Of a DNA stretch of 64,000 nucleotides, positions 58,603 through 64,000 are shown piece by piece. The notes beneath the pieces were generated by a model. That model saw only the letters and a list, made by a program, of their open reading frames with translations. It was not told the DNA's origin and searched no databases. Each line of letters begins with the position of its first letter. The first letter of the stretch is position 1. The DNA is from Nitratireductor sp. ZSWI3 (GTDB lineage Bacteria; Pseudomonadota; Alphaproteobacteria; Rhizobiales; Rhizobiaceae): NCBI RefSeq assembly GCF_024655565.1, contig NZ_JANKOF010000001.1, positions 124,001 to 188,000 on the forward strand, given 5' to 3'. The position numbers and the translations under genes were made by a program.

Positions 58603-60792
58603 ATGACAAGCAAAGACCTTACCTCGCAGATCCGGGTAACCCTCGGCGTGCTCGCAGGCGTCGCCGCAGCGGGCGCGATCGCCATATCGATCGTTGCTTC
58701 GATCCGGATAGACCAGAATGTGGTCCTGAAGCAGCGAGAATTGGTCGAACATGCGCTCGAGGAGCAGATCGAGGCCGTTCAGCAACAGCAGAAAAGCATC
58801 ACCGTCTGGGATGATCACGTCATTCACGCCCGCAATCGAGACCAGCTCTGGCTTGCGGAGAATGTGGGCGAATGGATGTACGATTATTTCGGACATGACC
58901 GCGCCTATGTGCAGGATGAGCACGGAAACGTCGTCCACGCCATGCGCGACGGAAAGACGATCCAGCCGCCGGCCTTCGGCGGCGATGAAGAGACGTTCGC
59001 GGACATCACGTCCGACCTCCGCCGTCGGCTGGTCCATCGCAAGGAAGCCGGCGATGGGGCTGAGCCTCTGTCCGATATCGCCGAGACGCGGGTCATCGAC
59101 ATCGACGGCACGCCGGCGATTGTGAGCGTGCAGCCGATTGTTCCGTCGACCAACCGGGTCTCGGTCACCGCCGGTAGCGAATATCTCTACATATCCATGA
59201 ACCTGATAGACGAGGCGTTCGCGGGCATGATCGGCTCGCATATCCTGATAAAGGACATGCGCTATTCGGAGGAATCGCCGGAGGAATACGCGGATGCCAC
59301 CGCTCCCGTCGTCGCCTCATCCGGCGAAACGCTCGGTTATCTCGTCTGGGACGCCGACCGTCCCGGCATCACCCTGCTCAAGCAGGTGCTGCCTGCCGGC
59401 ATCGTGGCCCTTCTCGCGCTAGGCGGCATCGCCCTGTTTCTGGGTCGGAAGCTGCGTCACGCATCGCTCGAACTTCACGCCAGCGAGCGCCGGGCCCGTC
59501 ACCTGGCTTCCCATGACGTCCTTACGCGGCTTCCCAATCGCGCCTTCTTTGAGGAAAGCCTCGACGGCGCGCTGGACAAGGTGAGCGCCGGCGAAGGCGA
59601 ACTTGCCCTGCTTTTCCTCGATCTCGACCGCTTCAAATATGTGAACGACACGCTCGGCCACCGGGCGGGCGACGAACTCGTGCGTCAGACCGCGGTGCGG
59701 CTGAGGGCCTTGGCCGGCGATCGTGACACGGTGGCCCGTATCGGCGGCGACGAGTTCAGCCTCCTGCTTCCGGTGAAGAACGACGCGAATGAGGCGGCGA
59801 TCGAACTGTCGGACAAATTGCTGGAGGCGCTTGCTGCGCCCTTCGAAGTCGACGGCGAACTTCTCCACGTCAGTGTCAGCATCGGCATTGCCGTTGCGCC
59901 GGCCGGCAGCCATGAGCGCCAGGAGGAACTTCTGCGCAAGGCGGATATCGCGCTGTACGACGCCAAGAAGCGCGGTCGCGGCTGCTACAAGGTGTTCTCG
60001 GACGCCATGGGGGACGTCCTGAAACAGCGGCGGCGGGTGGAAGCTGATCTGCGCAACGCGCTGAGCGAGGGGAAGGAACTCCGGCTCGCCTACCAGCCGC
60101 TCTATTCGGACGCGGGCATTGCCATCGGGGCCGAGGCGCTGCTGCGCTGGAACCATCCGGTCCACAATGCCATGTCGCCGATGCTCGTGGTCTCGGTCGC
60201 CGAGGAGGCGGGACTTATCATGCAACTGGGCGATTGGATATTGAGGGAGGCCTGCAAGATGCTTGCAAGGACCGACCTCCCTTTGATGTCGGTGAACGTG
60301 TCTCCTGTGCAGCTCCGTGACGAGCACTTTGCCGAGCGCTGCCTTGCCATCCTCCGCGAAGAAGGGATCGCGCCGCAGCGTATCCAGATCGAAGTCACGG
60401 AATCAGTGCTGATCGAAACCCCCGATCTCGCGGTGAAGACTTTCGAGCAGCTGCGCAAGGCTGGCCTCTCGATCGCTATCGACGACTTCGGCACCGGATA
60501 CTCCTCGATGAGCTACCTGCGGAACTATCCCGTGGACTGCCTCAAGATCGACCGCTCCTTCGTGCAAGCGCTTTCGGGCAGCGATCAGGGCCGCGCTATC
60601 GTCGGTGCCATGATCGAGATGGCGCGTGCGCTGAAGCTGGGAGTGGTCGCCGAGGGCGTGGAGACCACGGATCAGCGGAACGTCCTGCGTTCGCTCGGCT
60701 GCAACGGGATGCAGGGTTACCTCTTCTCGCGCCCTCTCACCGGCGAGCAGTTTCTGAACAACCTGGCGGGGAAGCTGAAGATTTCGGCTTGA
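58603..60792 (+). CDS. Membrane GGDEF-EAL protein with CHASE4-like sensor domain
   Basis: The 729-residue cyclic-di-GMP enzyme has one N-terminal helix (VTLGVLAGVAAAGAIAISIV), a periplasmic domain of about 220 residues (QKSITVWDDHVIHARNRDQL matches CHASE4-type sensors), and a second helix (VLPAGIVALLALGGIALFLG). The GGDEF domain has an intact RIGGDEFSLL and the EAL domain an intact GAEALLRWNHPV plus DDFGTGYSSMSYL and AEGVETTDQ. Both activities look possible; which dominates is unknown. Proximity to CheR/CheW genes suggests a sensory output circuit. Confidence 0.92.
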   Translation: MTSKDLTSQIRVTLGVLAGVAAAGAIAISIVASIRIDQNVVLKQRELVEHALEEQIEAVQQQQKSITVWDDHVIHARNRDQLWLAENVGEWMYDYFGHDRAYVQDEHGNVVHAMRDGKTIQPPAFGGDEETFADITSDLRRRLVHRKEAGDGAEPLSDIAETRVIDIDGTPAIVSVQPIVPSTNRVSVTAGSEYLYISMNLIDEAFAGMIGSHILIKDMRYSEESPEEYADATAPVVASSGETLGYLVWDADRPGITLLKQVLPAGIVALLALGGIALFLGRKLRHASLELHASERRARHLASHDVLTRLPNRAFFEESLDGALDKVSAGEGELALLFLDLDRFKYVNDTLGHRAGDELVRQTAVRLRALAGDRDTVARIGGDEFSLLLPVKNDANEAAIELSDKLLEALAAPFEVDGELLHVSVSIGIAVAPAGSHERQEELLRKADIALYDAKKRGRGCYKVFSDAMGDVLKQRRRVEADLRNALSEGKELRLAYQPLYSDAGIAIGAEALLRWNHPVHNAMSPMLVVSVAEEAGLIMQLGDWILREACKMLARTDLPLMSVNVSPVQLRDEHFAERCLAILREEGIAPQRIQIEVTESVLIETPDLAVKTFEQLRKAGLSIAIDDFGTGYSSMSYLRNYPVDCLKIDRSFVQALSGSDQGRAIVGAMIEMARALKLGVVAEGVETTDQRNVLRSLGCNGMQGYLFSRPLTGEQFLNNLAGKLKISA

Positions 60793-60812
60793 GCTGGGAG
60801 CGCCGTTAAGAA

Positions 60813-60836
60813 GGAGAAGCGGCCTGACGCTTCTCC
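60813..60836 (+). terminator. Hairpin after the GGDEF-EAL gene
   Basis: Perfect 9-bp stem GGAGAAGCG / CGCTTCTCC with a 6-base loop, 20 bases after the stop. No T-run on the plus strand, so termination strength is uncertain. The rest of 60837-61068 shows no gene. Confidence 0.45.
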
Positions 60837-61068
60837 CTGATGACCTGTATCGACCTTCGGCAGCTTGGGGACAGCCGCCCACGCGACTGTCTTGATTAAC
60901 CTTGAGAGAACCGCAACTGCTTAGCTGGCTTCTCCTTTTGTTGCACAGAGGGAACCTTGTTGGTTACATTGAATTAATCCGGAAGGAGGAGGGCCGGATT
61001 AAAATGATGACAGTTCTTCGTTTTTCTTTTGCCGGAAGCCGGGAGTTATTCTTCCGGACGGCGACGCG

Positions 61069-61755
61069 ATGACCGTGCCCGGTTCTCGGACCGCACTGGT
61101 TGCGGATGATGACGAGTTTTTCCGAATTGCCTTGCGCACGATCCTGAAGAGCGAGTTGGGATTCGCTGACGTGATCGAGACGGGGTCGCTCGACGAAGCG
61201 GTCGAGCAGCTCGCGGAGCACGACGAGATTTCCCTTGCGCTCTTCGATCTGGCGATGCCGGGCATGAAGGATGCAGGAAGTCTCGAGGCGGTTCGCGATT
61301 TTCGTGGCGACATGCGCGTTGCCGTCGTTTCGGCGTCGACCAGGAAATCCGACATGCTGACCGCGCTTTCCGCGGGCGTGCACGGTTACGTGCCCAAGGG
61401 GCTCGGCGCCACCGAGCTGGCTGCCGCTCTTGGGCGCGTGATGGACGGAGCGATCTATGTTCCCTCGGAAATCGCCGCCCGTGACAAGAGCGATGAGCCG
61501 AAGGACGTGCCGGAACCTTCACGGGAGCCGGGCAGCCACGCCATCGAGTCTCTGACGCGGCGCCAGCGCGAGGTGCTGATCCTTGTGGTCGAGGGCTTGT
61601 CCAACAAGGAAATCGCCCGAAAGCTGAGCCTGGGCGAGGGAACGGTGAAGATACATCTGGCGGCGCTTTTCCGCAGCCTGGGTGTCAGGAACCGGCAAGC
61701 GGCGGCCGCCGCCGGGGCGAGGCTCCTGTCGGATCGGGACGGGGAAGCCGACTGA
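61069..61755 (+). CDS. LuxR/NarL-type response regulator
   Basis: The 228-residue two-component regulator has a receiver domain with TALVADDDEFFRIALRTIL, the phospho-acceptor Asp in LALFDLAMPGMKDAG, VAVVSASTR and a Lys in GYVPKGLGATELAAALG. After a polar linker (KDVPEPSREPGSH) a LuxR helix-turn-helix follows: LTRRQREVLILVVEGLSNKE, IARKLSLGEGTVKIHLAALF. Start ATG at 61069 (MTVPGSRTA). No partner kinase is adjacent; the chemotaxis-type histidine kinase expected downstream outside the window could be it. Confidence 0.9.
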   Translation: MTVPGSRTALVADDDEFFRIALRTILKSELGFADVIETGSLDEAVEQLAEHDEISLALFDLAMPGMKDAGSLEAVRDFRGDMRVAVVSASTRKSDMLTALSAGVHGYVPKGLGATELAAALGRVMDGAIYVPSEIAARDKSDEPKDVPEPSREPGSHAIESLTRRQREVLILVVEGLSNKEIARKLSLGEGTVKIHLAALFRSLGVRNRQAAAAAGARLLSDRDGEAD

Positions 61756-61915
61756 AAAACCCTGCCGCCGGATGAAACATACGGCGTCCCCATGATCGGA
61801 GTCCGGCTCGCCATCTCCGTGAAACGATGGGCCGATCGCGCCACTAGGCCATCTGGCTGAATAGGCGACGTCGAAAAAGAGAGGCAGATATCGGACACAT
61901 TAAAACGGTCGAAAG

Positions 61916-63385
61916 ATGCGCTCAGTCACGACATCCCGGCAAAGTGCAGGACAGCATGGGCCAGCAGCGGAGCGGCTTCGGCAATGCATCGCTCCGCAGA
62001 AATGCTGCTGCGATCTCCTGGTCTCGCCCGTCGCCGCAGGGATGCAGCTCAACATCGCTCCGTTTCGCAGGCGCGTTCTGGCTCACCGCATGACGGAGCT
62101 CATGGAGCGGCACGGAATAGACCATCCGGCTTTCCTGCGTGAGCGCCTAAAGGTCGACCCGGCTCTGGCCGATGAAGTCATTGCAGAAGTGACCATCGGC
62201 GAGACCTACTTCTTTCGCGATCCCGCCCAGTTCGATCTCATTCGCGATGAGGTGCTGCCGCACCTGTTGCGGGCACGCCCGGAAGGCTCGCCGTTGAAGA
62301 TATGGAGTGCAGGATGCTCGACGGGTGAGGAGGTCTATTCGCTCGCGATCCTCGCCGAACAGATGGGCCTCGGCGAAAAAGTGCAGATCATCGGCACGGA
62401 TGTCTCGGGCAGGGCGCTGCACCAGGCGGCCGCGGCACGCTATCGCTGCAGCTCGCTGAGAGGGGAGGCCTCGAAGCGCGCAATGCCCTATCTCGCCCCG
62501 CATGGCGATCGCCTGCATCTGCGCGAGCATCTGAAAGGCAGAGCCAGGTTCTTCAAGTTCTGCCTGGGCAGGGATGAGCTTCCCGCACCAACCAGGGGGC
62601 TCGCGGAAATGGACCTGATCTTATGCCGCAACGTGCTCATCTATATGGAGCCGGACGCGATAAGACGCATCGCGCGCCAATTCTATCAATGCCTCGGAGA
62701 CGGCGGATGGCTTCTGCTCGGGCCATCCGATCCGCCGTTGTGGGAGCATGCCCCGTTTGCCACATACGTCACACGCGCGGGCGTTTTGTACAGGCGTGGT
62801 GCACTGAGGCAATCCGACGATCTCGCCTGCGGCGAGGCACCAGCCCGTTCGAAAGCATCCGGTTCCGTCCCCGGCGATGCCCCCCCGGCGTTGGAGCGCA
62901 TCGGCGAGGCGGCAACCATCAGCGCCCGCCTCAAGGAGGCAAGCCTCGGCTCAGCCGGCGAAGGCGCGATCGCGCGCCGCATCCGCTCTCTCCTGCACAA
63001 GGAGGCAACCGGCGAGGCCGCCGCACTTGCCGCGAAAGCGGTGAGAAAGCACCCGCTTTCTGTCAGGCTGCATTACCTTCATGGCAGCGCCCTGCTGGCG
63101 GCGAGGCAGTATGAGGATGCGGCAGCCGCGTTCCGGCGGCTGCTGTATCTCGACAGAAGCCTTGCGGCCGCGCATTTTTTCCTTGGGCGCTGTCATCTGC
63201 CCGGCAATCGCCAAGCCGCTCTGCACGCCTTTGAAGAGGCCCACGCGCTGTGCGTGAGGCGACCGCACGATGAACGCGTGGAGTTGATGGAGGATGTTAC
63301 TGCCGGGCAGCTGGTCCTCCGCATTGGCAGCGAAATAGCCGATGTGCGGCGCTCGATCCAGGAGGGTTCTCATGTCGCCCGATAG
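61916..63385 (+). CDS. CheR-type methyltransferase with C-terminal TPR region (WspC-like)
   Basis: The 489-residue protein has an N-terminal helical subdomain (RMTELMERHGIDHPAFLRER), a CheR catalytic domain that methylates chemoreceptor glutamates using SAM (IGETYFFRDPAQFDLIRDEV, LKIWSAGCSTGEEVYSLAIL, ADMDLILCRNVLIYM-type block), and a C-terminal tetratricopeptide-like half (RLHYLHGSALLAARQYEDAA, AFRRLLYLDRSLAAAHFFLG). CheR plus TPR followed by CheW is the arrangement of wspC-wspD. The first 40 residues are unconserved, so an internal start is possible. It overlaps the CheW start by 14 bases. Confidence 0.88.
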   Translation: MRSVTTSRQSAGQHGPAAERLRQCIAPQKCCCDLLVSPVAAGMQLNIAPFRRRVLAHRMTELMERHGIDHPAFLRERLKVDPALADEVIAEVTIGETYFFRDPAQFDLIRDEVLPHLLRARPEGSPLKIWSAGCSTGEEVYSLAILAEQMGLGEKVQIIGTDVSGRALHQAAAARYRCSSLRGEASKRAMPYLAPHGDRLHLREHLKGRARFFKFCLGRDELPAPTRGLAEMDLILCRNVLIYMEPDAIRRIARQFYQCLGDGGWLLLGPSDPPLWEHAPFATYVTRAGVLYRRGALRQSDDLACGEAPARSKASGSVPGDAPPALERIGEAATISARLKEASLGSAGEGAIARRIRSLLHKEATGEAAALAAKAVRKHPLSVRLHYLHGSALLAARQYEDAAAAFRRLLYLDRSLAAAHFFLGRCHLPGNRQAALHAFEEAHALCVRRPHDERVELMEDVTAGQLVLRIGSEIADVRRSIQEGSHVAR

Positions 63386-64000
63386 GAACAAGGGGCGCTC
63401 CGTCGATTGGAGCGTTGTGCGCCAGCGGCTCACCCTGGCCATGGATGCGGTCACCAGCCTCCAGGATCCGGCCAACGAGATGCGGCGGCGCAAGCTCGAG
63501 GCCCGTGCCAAGGCTTTCGAGCGGTCCCGCGCCGCCGACCGGAGCGAGGTTGCGGCGGTGGGATCGGTTCATTTCGATCTGGCAGGCCGGCGGTTTGCGC
63601 TGGAAGCGGATTACGTTCACGAATTGGTGCCGATACGTTGGATAACGCCCCTTCCGAGAGCGCCGCGCTTCGTGATGGGGCTTTATGACCTGCGCGGACA
63701 AGTGTTTCCGGTCTTCGATCTTCAGATCCTTCTTGATCCTGGCACGGGTGGATCGTCCGCCTCGAATTGGGGGGTCGTTTGCGGGCAGCATCGGCCCGAG
63801 TTCCTGATCGCGACATCGGGCATAGCGACGATCACGGCAGGCGTTCCGCAGCCGGTCGCACCGGCTGAGGGAGTTGCGAGCGTCGCATGGATTCGCGGGA
63901 CGGCCGCCGACAGCACGATCGTTCTGGACGGCGCCACGCTGGTCACGGACCCGCAACTGTTCCTCGAAGAGGTCAGGAGCACCGCTCAGGGCGAAGGAAA
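63372..64000 (+). CDS. CheW-like coupling protein, C-terminus beyond the right edge
   Basis: ATG at 63372, preceded by GGAGG. The 209 visible codons have an N-terminal helical extension (VRQRLTLAMDAVTSLQDPAN, RAKAFERSR) and a CheW fold: VGSVHFDLAGRRFALEADYV, VPIRWITPLPRAPRFVMGLY, DLRGQVFPVFDLQILLDPG. CheW couples receptors to the CheA kinase. An N-terminally extended CheW downstream of CheR-TPR resembles WspD. The frame is open at position 64000. Confidence 0.88.
   Translation, partial: MSPDRNKGRSVDWSVVRQRLTLAMDAVTSLQDPANEMRRRKLEARAKAFERSRAADRSEVAAVGSVHFDLAGRRFALEADYVHELVPIRWITPLPRAPRFVMGLYDLRGQVFPVFDLQILLDPGTGGSSASNWGVVCGQHRPEFLIATSGIATITAGVPQPVAPAEGVASVAWIRGTAADSTIVLDGATLVTDPQLFLEEVRSTAQGEG

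Noticed and set aside
1-64000. CRISPR arrays, rRNA, tRNA and insertion sequences
   Set aside because: I looked for regularly spaced repeats, cloverleaf ends and transposase-like proteins with terminal repeats and saw none.

Overview
The window is GC-rich bacterial DNA with tightly packed, often overlapping (ATGA-type) genes. Gene content points to an alphaproteobacterium of the order Hyphomicrobiales (Rhizobiales), probably a Rhizobiaceae/Phyllobacteriaceae-like soil or plant-associated bacterium. The pointers are a choline-O-sulfate locus (choX, betC and their LysR regulator), Ku with a short LigD, an EcfG-like ECF sigma factor with a NepR-like small protein, a NoeA-like methyltransferase, kdpFABCDE and several small protein families common in rhizobia. 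I see no rRNA, tRNA, IS element, phage or CRISPR array.

Layout. 0-3.8 kb: the 5' part of a dipeptide/oligopeptide ABC transporter operon (GntR regulator, two ATPases, start of the binding protein) running off the left edge. 4-12.3 kb: stress and repair genes (PEBP protein, Pcm-erythromycin-esterase fusion, CBS protein, UdgX-type uracil-DNA glycosylase, trehalose phosphatase otsB, a TIGR02587/TIGR02588 membrane pair) with many very small hydrophilic or single-TM proteins. 12.3-19.2 kb: a fragment of a cation/proton antiporter, then a translationally coupled cytochrome c oxidase operon (CtaG-like, triheme cytochrome c, CoxII-cytochrome c, a CaCA-type cation exchanger, a CoxI-CoxIII fusion, a small membrane protein). 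19.2-44.2 kb: DNA repair (Mpg, topoisomerase IB, Ku, LigD), SodC, BON and DUF3008 proteins, otsA, the ECF sigma factor, an AI-2E family permease, a trio resembling E. coli ybhP-ybhN-clsB, a PQQ-dependent membrane dehydrogenase, an SDR and small membrane proteins. 42.3-45.9 kb: an envelope locus with a membrane sulfatase-like enzyme and a NoeA-like methyltransferase. 45.9-53.9 kb: kdpFABCDE with an additional 27-codon membrane ORF. 54.3-54.7 kb: an isolated Gly/Leu-rich repeat protein in an AT-rich pocket with its own promoter and terminator. 54.8-58.4 kb: choline-O-sulfate utilisation. 58.6-64 kb: a GGDEF-EAL protein, a LuxR-type response regulator, CheR-TPR and CheW, resembling part of a Wsp-like chemosensory system and running off the right edge.

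The most striking pattern is regulatory. Between about 4.5 and 44.2 kb I find seventeen intergenic matches to GGAAC-N16/17-nGTT, the promoter signature of the alphaproteobacterial general stress response sigma factor EcfG. Almost every one lies about 10-110 bases upstream of a gene start on the right strand, and there are a few weaker matches. They precede otsA, otsB, the Ku/LigD operon, an SDR, a flavodoxin-like protein, and above all a set of tiny uncharacterised genes, several of which (46, 53 and 45 codons) are short enough to be missed by routine annotation. The region reads as a roughly 40 kb general-stress-response island combining osmoprotection, double-strand break repair, oxidative defence and envelope remodelling. 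The cox, kdp, choline-sulfate and chemosensory blocks lack these sites. All promoter calls are by eye and untested.
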